DNA of 64,000 nt from an uncultured Pelagibacteraceae bacterium (GTDB lineage Bacteria > Pseudomonadota > Alphaproteobacteria > Pelagibacterales > Pelagibacteraceae): assembly GCA_902532565.1 (NCBI GenBank), contig CACAIR010000001.1, positions 1 to 64,000 of the forward strand, in the 5' to 3' direction. Every line of letters begins with the position of its first letter. The first letter of the stretch is position 1. A program made the position numbers and the translations under genes. Below the pieces are notes generated by a model. It had not been told where the DNA came from, made no database searches, and was given only the letters and a program-made list of their open reading frames with translations. Positions 34,747 to 44,835 of the stretch are shown piece after piece.

Positions 34747-35445
34747 ATGGAATTTACCAAGTCTTTAATAAAAGGCAAACTAATCAAAAGATATAAAAGG
34801 TTTTTTGTAGATGTTAAAATAGACAAAAAAATTGTTACTGCTCATTGTCCTAACACTGGATCAATGAAGGGATTACTTGATGAAGGTAACGAAGTTTATC
34901 TGCTACCAAATACTAACCCTAAGAGAAAACTTAAATACGGACTGGAAATCATAAAAACTAGAAAAAATTTAGTGGGTGTTAATACACATATAGCCAATAA
35001 GATAGCTCAACATGCTTTAGAAAATAATCTTATTAAAGAGCTGAAAAATTACAACTTAATTAAGCCGGAAGTTTTTTTTAACAAAGAAACTAGATTTGAC
35101 TTTCTAATTGAGAAAAATAAACAAAAAAGTTTTGTTGAAGTTAAAAATGTTACACTTTTTAGAGATTCAAATACTGCTGAATTTCCTGACGCAATAACTT
35201 CAAGGGGTTCAAAACACCTACTTACACTCATTGATGCCATAAAAAAAGGTTATAAATCTTATTTATTATTTTTAGTTCAAATTCAAAATATAGAAAAATT
35301 TAAAATTGCTAAAGATATTGATACTGAATATTATAAGAATTATATTTTAGCAAAAAAAGCGGGTGTTAATTTTTTGGCTTATAGATGTGATATAAGTTCT
35401 AAAAAGATTTTGATAGATAAAAAGCTTAAAATTATTGATGATTGA
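34747..35445 (+). CDS. sfsA: SfsA family protein
   Basis: 232 residues from ATG at 34747; a TTG six bases earlier is a poorer start. Family strings are LIKGKLIKRYKRFFVDV, VTAHCPNTGSMKGLL, FDFLIE...SFVEVKNVTL and FPDAITSRGSKHL. The fold contains an OB domain and a nuclease-like domain with the D/E-x-K residues. Named for sugar fermentation stimulation in E. coli; its molecular role is unsettled. It overlaps map by eight bases. Confidence 0.88.
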   Translation: MEFTKSLIKGKLIKRYKRFFVDVKIDKKIVTAHCPNTGSMKGLLDEGNEVYLLPNTNPKRKLKYGLEIIKTRKNLVGVNTHIANKIAQHALENNLIKELKNYNLIKPEVFFNKETRFDFLIEKNKQKSFVEVKNVTLFRDSNTAEFPDAITSRGSKHLLTLIDAIKKGYKSYLLFLVQIQNIEKFKIAKDIDTEYYKNYILAKKAGVNFLAYRCDISSKKILIDKKLKIIDD

Positions 35446-36208
35446 TTATAAAGAAAAATTTGAAAAAATGAAAATTGCAGGAAATTTGGCAGCAAAAACT
35501 CTTGACATGTTAACTGAAAATATAAAAGAGGGTATTTCAACTGATTACATAGATAAACTAGGGTATGAATTCATTAGAGATAATGGTGGGTATTCTGCTC
35601 CTCTTTACTATAGAGGTTACACTAAATCTTTATGTACGTCATTAAACCATGTTGTGTGTCATGGTATTCCGTCAGATAGAATTTTACGTGACGGCGATGC
35701 TGTAAACGTTGATGTTACTGCAATAATAAATGAGCATTATGGAGATACTAGTAGAATGTTTTGTATTGGAAAAACTCCTGTAAAATTAAAAAAACTAATT
35801 GAAGTGACTTATCAATCTATGATGAAAGCAATTAAGATTTTAAGACCTGGAATAAAACTTGGAGATATTGGATATGAAATTCAATCTTATGTTGAGGAAA
35901 AAGGTTTTTCTGTTGTAAGAGATTTTTGTGGTCACGGAATAAGTACATCATTTCATGAACCTCCAAATATTTTACATTATGGAAATAAAAACTCGGGAAT
36001 GGATTTAAGACCTGGAATGACTTTTACTATTGAACCAATGATCAATTCAGGTAATTATCATACTAAAATGCTAAATGATGGCTGGACAGCTGTTACAAAA
36101 GATAAATCTTTATCAGCACAATTTGAACATACATTAGGAATTACTGAAAATGGTTATGAAATCTTCACAGAATCTGCTAAAGGTTATTCAAAGCCTCCGT
36201 ATTTATAA
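35438..36208 (+). CDS. map: Methionine aminopeptidase type I
   Basis: 256 residues from ATG at 35438, chosen over TTG at 35435. It removes the initiator methionine of new proteins. The five metal ligands are visible: D in VNVDVTAI, D in YGDTSRMF, H in GHGISTSFHEPP, E in FTIEPMI and E in AQFEHTLGI. Full length. Follows sfsA with an overlap and precedes purB by three bases. Confidence 0.95.
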   Translation: MIDYKEKFEKMKIAGNLAAKTLDMLTENIKEGISTDYIDKLGYEFIRDNGGYSAPLYYRGYTKSLCTSLNHVVCHGIPSDRILRDGDAVNVDVTAIINEHYGDTSRMFCIGKTPVKLKKLIEVTYQSMMKAIKILRPGIKLGDIGYEIQSYVEEKGFSVVRDFCGHGISTSFHEPPNILHYGNKNSGMDLRPGMTFTIEPMINSGNYHTKMLNDGWTAVTKDKSLSAQFEHTLGITENGYEIFTESAKGYSKPPYL

Positions 36209-36211
36209 TTA

Positions 36212-37504
36212 ATGATTAAAAGATATTCGCGAAAAGAACTTACTGATATTTGGTCAGAAGAAAATAAATATAAAATTTGGCTTGATGTTGAAATTGCAGC
36301 TGCTGAAGCGATGGAAAAACTTGGCCAAATCCCAAAAGGTGTTTCATCAGTTGTAAGAAAAAAAGCTAAAATCAATGTAAGTAGAATTCATAAAATAGAG
36401 ACTGAGGTTAAACATGATGTAATAGCATTCCTTACTTCAGTTACTGAAAAAGCTGGTATCAAAGCAAGATATTTACACCAAGGAATGACATCTTCGGATG
36501 TTTTAGATACTAGTTTCAATATTCAGTTGATCCAATCAGGTAAAATCATTTTAAAAGATATTGATCAAATTTTAAAAGTATTAAAAAGACAAGCAAAAAA
36601 ATACAAATTTACTCCTTGCATAGGTAGAAGTCACGGTATTCATGCAGAGCCAATAACATTTGGGTTAAAACTAGCCTCTTTTTATGAAGAATTTAAGAGA
36701 AATAAAAAAAGATTAATTGATGCAATCAATGAAGTATCAACATGTGCAATTTCTGGTGCTGTTGGAACATTTGCAAATATAAATCCGCAGATTGAAAAAC
36801 ATGTTGCAAAAAAATTAGGTTTAAAAGTTGAACCAATATCTACTCAAGTAATTCCAAGAGACAGACATGCATTTTATTTCTCTGTTTTAGGAATTATCGC
36901 TGGATCAATCGAGAGAGTAGCAGTTGAAATTCGTCACCTACAAAGAACAGAAGTTTATGAAGCACAAGAATATTTTTCTAAAAATCAAAAAGGATCATCA
37001 GCAATGCCTCATAAAAAAAATCCCATCTTGAGTGAAAATTTAACAGGTTTAGCTAGAATGGTTAGAAGTACTGTAATCCCAGCTCTTGAAAACATTGCCC
37101 TTTGGCATGAGAGAGATATTTCTCACTCTAGCGTTGAAAGAAATATTGGACCAGATGCTAACATTACAACTGATTTTGCATTATTTAGGCTTGCAAATAT
37201 ATTGGATAAAATGATTATTTATCCAAAAAAAATGCTTGAAAATTTAAATTTAACAAAAGGTTTAATATTTTCACAAGAAGTTATGTTAGAACTTACCAAA
37301 TCAGGTTTAAGTAGAGAAAAATCATACAAAATGGTTCAATCATATGCAAAGAAATGTTTTACAGAAAATTTAAATTTAATTGATGTAATTTTATCTGATA
37401 GATTTATTGTCAGTAAGATCAATCCCAAAAAACTTAAATCTATATTTAATTACTCTAAACACTTTAAAAATATAGATCATATTTTTAAGAGAGTCTTAAA
37501 ATAA
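36212..37504 (+). CDS. purB: Adenylosuccinate lyase
   Basis: 430 residues. It acts twice in purine synthesis, on SAICAR and on adenylosuccinate, releasing fumarate. The fumarase-superfamily signature GSSAMPHKKNPI (about 264-275) carries the mobile catalytic serine; TSSDVLDTSF and GRSHGIHAEP complete the active site. First gene of a purine run; it overlaps purC by one base. Confidence 0.97.
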   Translation: MIKRYSRKELTDIWSEENKYKIWLDVEIAAAEAMEKLGQIPKGVSSVVRKKAKINVSRIHKIETEVKHDVIAFLTSVTEKAGIKARYLHQGMTSSDVLDTSFNIQLIQSGKIILKDIDQILKVLKRQAKKYKFTPCIGRSHGIHAEPITFGLKLASFYEEFKRNKKRLIDAINEVSTCAISGAVGTFANINPQIEKHVAKKLGLKVEPISTQVIPRDRHAFYFSVLGIIAGSIERVAVEIRHLQRTEVYEAQEYFSKNQKGSSAMPHKKNPILSENLTGLARMVRSTVIPALENIALWHERDISHSSVERNIGPDANITTDFALFRLANILDKMIIYPKKMLENLNLTKGLIFSQEVMLELTKSGLSREKSYKMVQSYAKKCFTENLNLIDVILSDRFIVSKINPKKLKSIFNYSKHFKNIDHIFKRVLK

Positions 37505-38289
37505 TGAAAAAAGGGAAAAAATTATATGAGGGTAAAGCTAAAATTATTTATGCAACAAATGATAAAAATTTAGTTATTCAATATTTTAAAGATGATGCGA
37601 CTGCATTTAATAACCAAAAAAAAACAACGATTGAGGGAAAAGGTGTCCTCAACAACAGGATCTCAGAACACATACTTTCGAATCTTTCACAAATTGGTAT
37701 TAAAAATCATCTGATAAAAAGATTAAATATGCGTGAACAAGTTATTAAACTTGTTGAAATAATTCCTATTGAATTCATTGTTAGAAATGTTGCAACAGGA
37801 TCGATTACTCAAAGATTAGGTATAGAAGATGGGACAATTTTAAAAGAACCACTTATTGAATACTGTTTAAAAAATGACAAACTTGGAGATCCATTAATTT
37901 CTGAGGAACACATATTAACTTTTGACTGGGCTACAAAAAAAGAAATAGATAAAGTTAAAAAACTGATTTTAAGAATTAATGATTTTATGATTGGTATGTT
38001 TAGAGGTGTGGGAATAAAGCTTATCGATTTTAAATTAGAGTTTGGAAGAATTAAAATTGATGGTAAAAATGAGATAATTTTAGCAGATGAAATAAGCCCT
38101 GATACCTGTAGATTATGGGACAGTATTACAGATAAAAAACTAGATAAAGATAGGTTTAGAAAAGATCTGGGAGATTTAATACCAGCATATACAGAAGTTG
38201 CCAAAAGACTTGGTATTCTTCATGAACAATCAAATGTTTCTGCGGTAAATGTAACGAAATTATCATCAATAAAAAGAAGGAAAAAATGA
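37504..38289 (+). CDS. purC: SAICAR synthetase
   Basis: 261 residues. PurC joins CAIR and aspartate using ATP. It starts GKKLYEGKAKIIYATND and contains EFIVRNVATGSITQRLG, LIDFKLEFG and LADEISPDTCRLWD, all diagnostic. It starts within the purB stop and overlaps purS by four bases. Confidence 0.97.
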   Translation: MKKGKKLYEGKAKIIYATNDKNLVIQYFKDDATAFNNQKKTTIEGKGVLNNRISEHILSNLSQIGIKNHLIKRLNMREQVIKLVEIIPIEFIVRNVATGSITQRLGIEDGTILKEPLIEYCLKNDKLGDPLISEEHILTFDWATKKEIDKVKKLILRINDFMIGMFRGVGIKLIDFKLEFGRIKIDGKNEIILADEISPDTCRLWDSITDKKLDKDRFRKDLGDLIPAYTEVAKRLGILHEQSNVSAVNVTKLSSIKRRKK

Positions 38290-38528
38290 AAATTTCGGTA
38301 ATAATAACTTTAAAAAAAGAAGTTCTAGATCCGCAAGGAAAAATTATCCAACAAACATTAGATGGAATGGGTTTCAATAACATCAATGAAGTAAGACAAG
38401 GTAAATATTTCGAAATTAATACTAAAGAAAATGATCCACATAAGGCTAAAGATCAAGTTGAAGTTATGTGTAAAAAACTTTTAGCTAATCTCGTTATTGA
38501 AGATTATAAAATTATTGATGTGCAATAA
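38286..38528 (+). CDS. purS: FGAM synthase subunit PurS
   Basis: 80 residues. PurS is the small bridging subunit between PurQ and PurL in the three-part enzyme. Diagnostic strings are LKKEVLDPQGKIIQQTLDGMGF and VRQGKYFEI. It starts by an ATGA overlap with purC and precedes purQ by three bases. Confidence 0.94.
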   Translation: MKISVIITLKKEVLDPQGKIIQQTLDGMGFNNINEVRQGKYFEINTKENDPHKAKDQVEVMCKKLLANLVIEDYKIIDVQ

Positions 38529-38531
38529 TTA

Positions 38532-39215
38532 ATGAAATCATCTGTTATTACATTTCCTGGCTCAAATTGTGATAGAGATATGGATGTAGCTTTAAAAAAA
38601 TTTGGTTTTAAAAACAAAATGGTTTGGCACAATGATGCTGAACTTCCCAAAAGTGATCTGGTAGTTTTACCTGGTGGGTTTTCTTACGGAGATTATTTAA
38701 GATGTGGAAGTATGGCATCAAAAACCAAAATAATGAAATCTGTAGTTAATTTTGCAAATTCAGGTGGAATAGTTATGGGTATTTGTAATGGTTTTCAAAT
38801 TTTAGTAGAAACAGGTTTGGTTCCTGGTGTTTTACTTAGAAATAAATATTTAGAATTTATTTGTAAAAATGTCTTTGTTAAAATTATCAATAATAATAAT
38901 GCTTTTTTTAAGAATATTGATATCGAAGTTTTAGAATTTCATATTGCACATAATGAGGGTAACTATTTCTGTACAAATGATCAATTAAAAGAGATTGAAG
39001 ATAATGAACAAATTGCAATTAATTATTGTGATAAGAATGGAAATACAGAAGAACAGTTTAATCCTAATGGATCGATCAAAAATATTGCAGGTATATTTAA
39101 TAAACAAAAAAATGTTTTAGGCATGATGCCCCACCCTGAAAGAATGATTGATCCTTTTTTATCTGGCGAAGATGGATCTCTTTTTTTTAGTAATTTAATT
39201 AATAATTTAAAATGA
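38532..39215 (+). CDS. purQ: FGAM synthase glutaminase subunit PurQ
   Basis: 227 residues, class I glutamine amidotransferase. [14 protein letters not shown] opens the protein; the nucleophile cysteine is in GICNGFQIL (about residue 86), and the catalytic His-Glu pair is in MMPHPERM. It supplies ammonia to PurL. Overlaps purL by four bases. Confidence 0.96.
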   Translation: MKSSVITFPGSNCDRDMDVALKKFGFKNKMVWHNDAELPKSDLVVLPGGFSYGDYLRCGSMASKTKIMKSVVNFANSGGIVMGICNGFQILVETGLVPGVLLRNKYLEFICKNVFVKIINNNNAFFKNIDIEVLEFHIAHNEGNYFCTNDQLKEIEDNEQIAINYCDKNGNTEEQFNPNGSIKNIAGIFNKQKNVLGMMPHPERMIDPFLSGEDGSLFFSNLINNLK

Positions 39216-41404
39216 TTGTAAATGAACAAGTGGCTATTGATCATGGGCTTAAAAAAGAAGAATATATTAAAATTTGTGAATTACTTAAAAGAACTCCTAA
39301 CATTACTGAACTAGGTATCTTTTCAGCAATGTGGAATGAGCATTGTTCTTATAAATCATCAAGACTTCACTTAAAAAAACTTCCAACTAAAGGTAAACAA
39401 GTTATTCAGGGACCAGGAGAAAATGCTGGAGTTGTTGATATTGGTGACAATGATGCAATTGTATTTAAAATTGAAAGTCATAATCACCCATCATTCATTG
39501 AGCCCTATCAAGGAGCTGCAACTGGTGTTGGTGGTATTATGAGAGATATATTTACAATGGGAGCAAGACCTATTGCAAATTTAAACTCTCTTCATTTTGG
39601 ATCTCCACAAAACAAAAAAACAAAAAATTTACTTCGAGGTGTGGTTCATGGAATTGGAGGTTATGGAAATTGTATGGGAGTTCCAACAATAGCTGGTCAA
39701 ACAAACTTTGATAGCTCTTACAATGGTAACATTTTAGTCAATGCGATGACTCTGGGGCTGGTTAAAAAAGATAAAATTTTCTACTCAAAAGCTGCTGGAT
39801 TAAATAAGCCAGTAATTTATGTTGGATCAAAAACTGGTAGAGACGGTATTCATGGTGCAAGCATGGCCTCGGCTAGTTTTGATGAAAAAATTGAGGAAAA
39901 AAAACCGACAGTTCAAGTTGGAGACCCCTTTACTGAAAAATTATTACTTGAAGCTTGTTTAGAATTGATGGCTGGAGACTCGATTATCGCTATTCAAGAT
40001 ATGGGAGCTGCAGGACTTACATCATCAAGTATTGAAATGGCTTCAAAGGGAAATCTTGGAATTGAAATCAATTTAAATAAAGTTCCATGTAGAGAGACAA
40101 AAATGACTCCATACGAAATCATGCTTTCTGAAAGCCAAGAAAGAATGTTAATTGTTCTTGAAAAAGGGAAAGAGGAAAAGGCAAAAAAAATATTCGATAA
40201 ATGGAATTTAGATTTTGCAATAATTGGAAAGACAACTAATTCAAAAAAAATTGAGCTTTTTTTTGATAACAAACAAGTTACCGATATTCCAATTAACACT
40301 TTAGTTGAAAATTCACCAATGTATGACCGTAAGTGGAAAAAAGCAAAACTCCCTAAAAAAAATAAGATTAAAAAAGAAGATCTTAAAAATCTAAAGATTA
40401 TGGATGTTTTAAAAAAAGTATTATCTAATCCAAATGTCTGCAGTAAAGAATGGATTTGGAGGCAATATGATCATACTGTTATGGGTGATACTATTCAAAA
40501 ACCAGGTGGAGATTCTGGTGTTGTAAGAGTTCATGGTTCAGATAAAGCAGTTGCAGCATCAGTAGACTCCTCTGCAGTTTATTGTTGGGCACATCCTTTG
40601 ACTGGTGGAAAACAAGTTGTTTGTGAAAGCTTTAGAAATTTAATTTCTGTTGGTGCAGAACCAATTGCTATCACAAATTGTTTAAACTTTGGTAGTCCTG
40701 AAAATGAGGACAATATGGGAGAGTTTGTTGAATGTGTTCAAGGTATTGGTGAAGCTGCTAAATATTTAAAATTCCCAGTCGTTTCTGGAAATGTATCCTT
40801 TTATAATCAAACAAAAGAAGTGGGCATTAAACCAACCCCATCTATAGGTGGTGTTGGATTAATAAAAGATTATAAAAAAATGATTACTATGGATTTCAAA
40901 GAAGTTGATAATATTGTTTTAGTTATTGGAAAAACTGAAGGTCACATAGACCAAAGTTTATTTGCAAGAAATATTTTGGACGAAAAAAATGGTCCTCCAC
41001 CAGAGGTAAATCTTTTTAATGAAAAAAATAATGGAGAAACCTTATTGAAATTAATTGATGCAGGTCACATTAAAAGTGCTCATGATGTTTCAATTGGTGG
41101 AATTATTACTGCAGTTGCAAAAATGTGTATTAAAGGAAACAAGGGAATTAACCTAAAAAAACCTAAATATTTAATTAATGAAATTGAGTACTATTTTGCT
41201 GAAGATCAAGGTAGATATATAATTGAAGTTAGTAATGATAGATTAAAAAAAGTGGCTGATATATTAAACAAAAATGCTGTACATTATGATGAGCTTGGAA
41301 CAATAAATGATGGACAATTATTTATAAATGAGAAGTCAAAAATTACAATTGACGAGTTAAAAACATCGAATACAAATTGGCTTAAAGATTATATGAATAA
41401 ATAA
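39212..41404 (+). CDS. purL: FGAM synthase large subunit PurL
   Basis: 730 residues, the small-PurL form that works with PurS and PurQ. N-terminal [52 protein letters not shown] and the second ATP-binding half [12 protein letters not shown] and SAHDVSIGG are all present. It makes formylglycinamidine from FGAR. One-base overlap with the bolA-like gene. Confidence 0.97.
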   Translation: MIVNEQVAIDHGLKKEEYIKICELLKRTPNITELGIFSAMWNEHCSYKSSRLHLKKLPTKGKQVIQGPGENAGVVDIGDNDAIVFKIESHNHPSFIEPYQGAATGVGGIMRDIFTMGARPIANLNSLHFGSPQNKKTKNLLRGVVHGIGGYGNCMGVPTIAGQTNFDSSYNGNILVNAMTLGLVKKDKIFYSKAAGLNKPVIYVGSKTGRDGIHGASMASASFDEKIEEKKPTVQVGDPFTEKLLLEACLELMAGDSIIAIQDMGAAGLTSSSIEMASKGNLGIEINLNKVPCRETKMTPYEIMLSESQERMLIVLEKGKEEKAKKIFDKWNLDFAIIGKTTNSKKIELFFDNKQVTDIPINTLVENSPMYDRKWKKAKLPKKNKIKKEDLKNLKIMDVLKKVLSNPNVCSKEWIWRQYDHTVMGDTIQKPGGDSGVVRVHGSDKAVAASVDSSAVYCWAHPLTGGKQVVCESFRNLISVGAEPIAITNCLNFGSPENEDNMGEFVECVQGIGEAAKYLKFPVVSGNVSFYNQTKEVGIKPTPSIGGVGLIKDYKKMITMDFKEVDNIVLVIGKTEGHIDQSLFARNILDEKNGPPPEVNLFNEKNNGETLLKLIDAGHIKSAHDVSIGGIITAVAKMCIKGNKGINLKKPKYLINEIEYYFAEDQGRYIIEVSNDRLKKVADILNKNAVHYDELGTINDGQLFINEKSKITIDELKTSNTNWLKDYMNK

Positions 41405-41634
41405 TGGCAATGAATTTAAAAGAAATCGAAAGTTTAATTAAAGAGGCTTTAACTGATGCAACTGTAGAAATACAAGACTTGGCAGGAGATGGAAATCATT
41501 ATTCTGCAACAATAACATCATCACAATTTTCAGGAAAAAGTAAAATTGAACAACATAAAATGGTGTATAATTCTTTAAAAGGTAAAATGGGAAATGAGCT
41601 GCACGCACTAGCAATAAAAACAAAGGAGCAATAG
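41404..41634 (+). CDS. BolA-like protein
   Basis: 76 residues, the short BolA/IbaG type. The fold signature is HYSATITSSQFSGKSKIEQHKMVYNSLKGKMGNELHALAIKT, with a conserved His and the FxGKSxxxRH-like helix. BolA proteins bind a shared iron-sulfur cluster with monothiol glutaredoxins; the glutaredoxin is the next gene, overlapping by one base. Confidence 0.93.
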   Translation: MAMNLKEIESLIKEALTDATVEIQDLAGDGNHYSATITSSQFSGKSKIEQHKMVYNSLKGKMGNELHALAIKTKEQ

Positions 41635-41969
41635 TGGATGATAATACAAAAAACCTAATTCAAAATTATATAGAAAATAATGAAATATGTTTGTTCATGA
41701 AAGGAACGCCAGATGCTCCTCAATGTGGATTTTCAATGGCTGTGACTAATATTTTAAAAATTCTTGAGGTTAATTTTAAAGGAATAAATGTTTTGGAAGA
41801 TCAAAATATTAGAGAAGGGATAAAAGTTTTTAGTGATTGGCCTACAATTCCTCAACTTTATGTTAAAAAAGAATTTTTGGGAGGTTGTGATATTATTAAA
41901 GAGATGTACGAAAGTGGAGAATTAAAGAAATTTTTTGAAAACAAAGGTATAAATTTTAAAAATAATTAA
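41634..41969 (+). CDS. grxD: Monothiol glutaredoxin, Grx4 type
   Basis: 111 residues. The CGFS active site (C31) in KGTPDAPQCGFSMAV and WPTIPQLYVKKEFLGGCDIIKEM are typical of Grx4, which carries iron-sulfur clusters. The start is GTG at 41634, overlapping the preceding TAG; AAGGAG at 41623-41628 is a strong Shine-Dalgarno five bases upstream and decides this start over an out-of-frame ATG. Confidence 0.95.
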   Translation: MDDNTKNLIQNYIENNEICLFMKGTPDAPQCGFSMAVTNILKILEVNFKGINVLEDQNIREGIKVFSDWPTIPQLYVKKEFLGGCDIIKEMYESGELKKFFENKGINFKNN

Positions 41970-41978
41970 TTTTTTATT

Positions 41979-42590
41979 TTATCTAATTAAATTTCTTAAT
42001 AGCTTTGAAAAAAATTTTCTCATTAAAGATAATCTAGATATTTTATCAAATTTAAAATTATTACTTTCATCAAGACTAAATTCTATTGATTTTTCCCAAA
42101 ATAATTCAAGAATTAAACTTTGTCTAAAATACTTTGACAATTTTTTTGCTGTTGAAACAGTTATGACTGGTTCCATGTATTGAATTCTTTTTTTTATTAA
42201 TAGTTCATTTTTGATATCATCAAACTCTAAATGCCAAAGGTGATCATTTTTATTTTCAAAAACTAGATTATCTTCTAAGGTACTTGGAACCTCTATATAA
42301 CCTTTAATAGAAATTCTTTCCAATTCTTTTATAAAAAAAGCAACATCTTCCACATGTTCAATCACATGAGAGGCAATCACAAAATCAAATTCTTTATCTT
42401 TAAATGGTAATTTCTTATCTTCAAGTTTTATAAATTTTTTATTTTTATAAAAATGAGATAAATCTTGAATATCACAAATTACATTAGCTTTTTCATGCGC
42501 CGTGTATCCACAACCTATGTCTAATATTTTCCAATTTGGATTTTGCTCGATTAAATTATCTATGTGCTTTTTTGAAGATCTTTTGATCAA
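41979..42590 (-). CDS. Class I SAM-dependent methyltransferase, target unknown
   Basis: 203 residues. Motif I is ILDIGCGYTAHEKA, the following acidic strand is VICDIQDL, and DFVIASHVIEHVEDVAFFIKELERI is the typical Methyltransf_11 segment. The C-terminal third is basic. It lies five bases after rpsD on the same strand. Substrate cannot be deduced; small-molecule or envelope-sugar methylation are both possible. Confidence 0.75.
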   Translation of the reverse strand: MIKRSSKKHIDNLIEQNPNWKILDIGCGYTAHEKANVICDIQDLSHFYKNKKFIKLEDKKLPFKDKEFDFVIASHVIEHVEDVAFFIKELERISIKGYIEVPSTLEDNLVFENKNDHLWHLEFDDIKNELLIKKRIQYMEPVITVSTAKKLSKYFRQSLILELFWEKSIEFSLDESNNFKFDKISRLSLMRKFFSKLLRNLIR

Positions 42591-42595
42591 AACTT

Positions 42596-43213
42596 TTATC
42601 TTGAATAATATTCAATAACTAAATTAGGTTCCATAACAATTGGATAAGGAACCTCTTCAAACTTTGGAACCCTTACAAACTTTAATTTTTTATTCTTTTC
42701 ATCCATTTGTATGTATTCAGGCGTTTCTCTCTCTTTATTTGCTAAAGCAATATCAATAATTGCAAGTTGCTTGGACTTATCTCTTATTTCAATTGTGTCC
42801 TCCTCTTTTACTAAGTAAGAGGAAATATTGACTTTTTTACCATTCACTTTTACATGACCATGATTAATTAATTGTCTAGCAGAAAAAATTGTAGTTGCAA
42901 ACTTTGCTCTATAAATTATCGCATCAAGTCTTCTCTCTAAAAGACCAATTAAATTTTCACTCGTGTCCCCTTTTAGCATCGCAGCTTTTTTATAAATATT
43001 TCGAAATTGTCTTTCATTAATATTTCCGTAATAGGCTTTAAGTTTTTGTTTAGCCTGTAATTGAATTCCATAATCAGAGGGTTTTGAAGATCTCGATTGA
43101 CCATGTTGTCCTGGTCCATAAGCCCTAGTATTAAAGGGACTTTTTGGTCTACCCCATAAGTTGACTTTTAACCTTCTATCAACTTTGTGTTTGGAGTTTA
43201 ATCTTTTTGTCAT
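42596..43213 (-). CDS. rpsD: 30S ribosomal protein S4
   Basis: 205 residues. S4 nucleates 30S assembly and acts in proofreading. The S4 RNA-binding domain is visible ([44 protein letters not shown]), as are the N-terminal [15 protein letters not shown] and the closing [12 protein letters not shown]. It is separated from the S10/alpha clusters, as often in this group of bacteria. Confidence 0.97.
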   Translation of the reverse strand: MTKRLNSKHKVDRRLKVNLWGRPKSPFNTRAYGPGQHGQSRSSKPSDYGIQLQAKQKLKAYYGNINERQFRNIYKKAAMLKGDTSENLIGLLERRLDAIIYRAKFATTIFSARQLINHGHVKVNGKKVNISSYLVKEEDTIEIRDKSKQLAIIDIALANKERETPEYIQMDEKNKKLKFVRVPKFEEVPYPIVMEPNLVIEYYSR

Positions 43214-43253
43214 TTAAATATGGGTTTTATAAACTTACTCTTAAGATTGTCAA

Positions 43254-43967
43254 TCAACGTTTTTTTCCTAAACTAGCAAATACACCAGATAAAATACGGG
43301 TTTCTTTTGATGATAATTCCATCCTATAGAAAATATTTCTCAAGTTTTCAAGCATAATTGGTTTCTTTTCATAAGTTTTAAAAAAATTTATTTCTTCTAA
43401 ATTTTGAATACAAAGATTGGACATTTCTTGAATCTCTTTTTTTGAAGCAGCTTTTATTTTTTTTGATTTAATAAATTTTATCTTTTTAGATTTAAGAATA
43501 TTAGAAACATAATGAGCAATAATTATCAAACTGTGAGACAAATTTAAAGATTTAAATTTTGGGTTAGTTGCGATTTGTAATGTATAATTTGAATAACTAA
43601 TTTCATTATTAGATAATCCTGATGCTTCTGATCCAAAAAGAAAAGCTATCTTTTTTTTAAAATTTATGTTTTTAAGATCTTCTAGTTGAATATGTTTAAT
43701 ATTTTTATTTCTAAATCTGGCAGATGTTGCAATAACAACATCAATATTATTTAAAGCAGATTGTAAATTGTCAAAATTTTTACAATTTTTTATAATATCT
43801 TTAGCACCAACAGATGTTGCTAAAATTTTGTCATTTGGAAAAATGGGTTTCGGGTTAATTACTATCATCTCTTTAAATCTAAAATTTTTTATTGCCCTTG
43901 CACACGCACCGATGTTTTCCGAAAGCTGAGGTTTATGTAATATAAATGTAATATTATTGGTTATCAT
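43254..43967 (-). CDS. trmJ: tRNA (cytidine/uridine-32-2'-O)-methyltransferase, TrmJ-like
   Basis: 237 residues. A SPOUT enzyme with FILHKPQLSENIGACARAIKNF, KKIAFLFGSEASGLSN and LNLSHSLIIIAHYV as the three knot motifs, and a C-terminal helical dimerisation segment, which is the TrmJ layout. It methylates the ribose of position 32 in several tRNAs. Four-base overlap with the DUF1989 gene. Confidence 0.85.
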   Translation of the reverse strand: MITNNITFILHKPQLSENIGACARAIKNFRFKEMIVINPKPIFPNDKILATSVGAKDIIKNCKNFDNLQSALNNIDVVIATSARFRNKNIKHIQLEDLKNINFKKKIAFLFGSEASGLSNNEISYSNYTLQIATNPKFKSLNLSHSLIIIAHYVSNILKSKKIKFIKSKKIKAASKKEIQEMSNLCIQNLEEINFFKTYEKKPIMLENLRNIFYRMELSSKETRILSGVFASLGKKR

Positions 43968-44833
43968 TTCCTCTCTAAGCCGTGATTTCTATTATAATCT
44001 GAAATATTAGTTGGTTTTAAATTTTTTATAAATTTTTTATCAACTTTCCAAATTGTGACCTTTAATGGATGGCATTTTGCAACATCAGAAGAATGTTCAG
44101 AACCACAATCTCCACCGGGACATGCTGAAAGTACTCCAAGTAAATCAGTCTCAGCAAAAAATTCTAAATAATCTCCTGGTCTTACTGGACTAGCTTTCAT
44201 AAAGTATTGTTTAGTATCATTGGTAAAACCAGTTAACATAAACACATTTAACACATCATGTACTATTTTTTCTGCTTCATCTAATTCTATATTTTTCTCT
44301 TTTACTAAGGCTCTAGTTAAATTTGAATGACAACAATAATGATAATCATTATTTGAAAGTAATTTAGATGTATATGGATCACATCTAGTGCCAATTACAT
44401 CATGAACAGAACCTCCATCTTTATCATAATCATACCAATCTAATGTATCCCAAGTAATCATTGCTAAAGATCTTAAATACGGAAAGCTACTAAACATTTT
44501 ATCTCCAACTGATAAATGTGTTCCATACAGTGCTCTGGTTTTTCCAGAGTAAAATTTTTCATCTAAATTGTTTAAACTGAATAAATTTAGATCCCCCACC
44601 TGTGGTCCATCTAGGCTTTCAATTCTAAAAAACTCACCGAATTTTACTTCAAAAGTTTTTGCATCCCTAGGAGGAATAATTAGTTCATTTTTTTTGATTA
44701 AATTTTTTCTTGCTAGGTGCAAAATACTCAAGTTTTTATCTTCAATTGTTGCATTCGGATAACAAACTACAGGATCGGCTCCCAACCTACTCTCAATATC
44801 AAAGGGTTTTTTAGAAAATTTTTTAATTTTCAT
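43964..44833 (-). CDS. DUF1989 (urea-carboxylase-associated) family protein
   Basis: 289 residues. Family strings are VPPRDAKTFEVKFGEFFRIESLDGPQVGDLNLF-like (here IPPRDAKTFEVKFGEFFRI...), TRALYGTHLSVGDKMFSS, CCHSNLTRAL and LLGVLSACPGGDCGSEHSSDVAKCHPL. Several conserved cysteines and histidines suggest a metal site. Relatives occur beside urea-carboxylase and glycine-cleavage-like genes; the reaction is not established. Three bases after cimA on the same strand. Confidence 0.75.
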   Translation of the reverse strand: MKIKKFSKKPFDIESRLGADPVVCYPNATIEDKNLSILHLARKNLIKKNELIIPPRDAKTFEVKFGEFFRIESLDGPQVGDLNLFSLNNLDEKFYSGKTRALYGTHLSVGDKMFSSFPYLRSLAMITWDTLDWYDYDKDGGSVHDVIGTRCDPYTSKLLSNNDYHYCCHSNLTRALVKEKNIELDEAEKIVHDVLNVFMLTGFTNDTKQYFMKASPVRPGDYLEFFAETDLLGVLSACPGGDCGSEHSSDVAKCHPLKVTIWKVDKKFIKNLKPTNISDYNRNHGLERK

Positions 44834-44835
44834 AT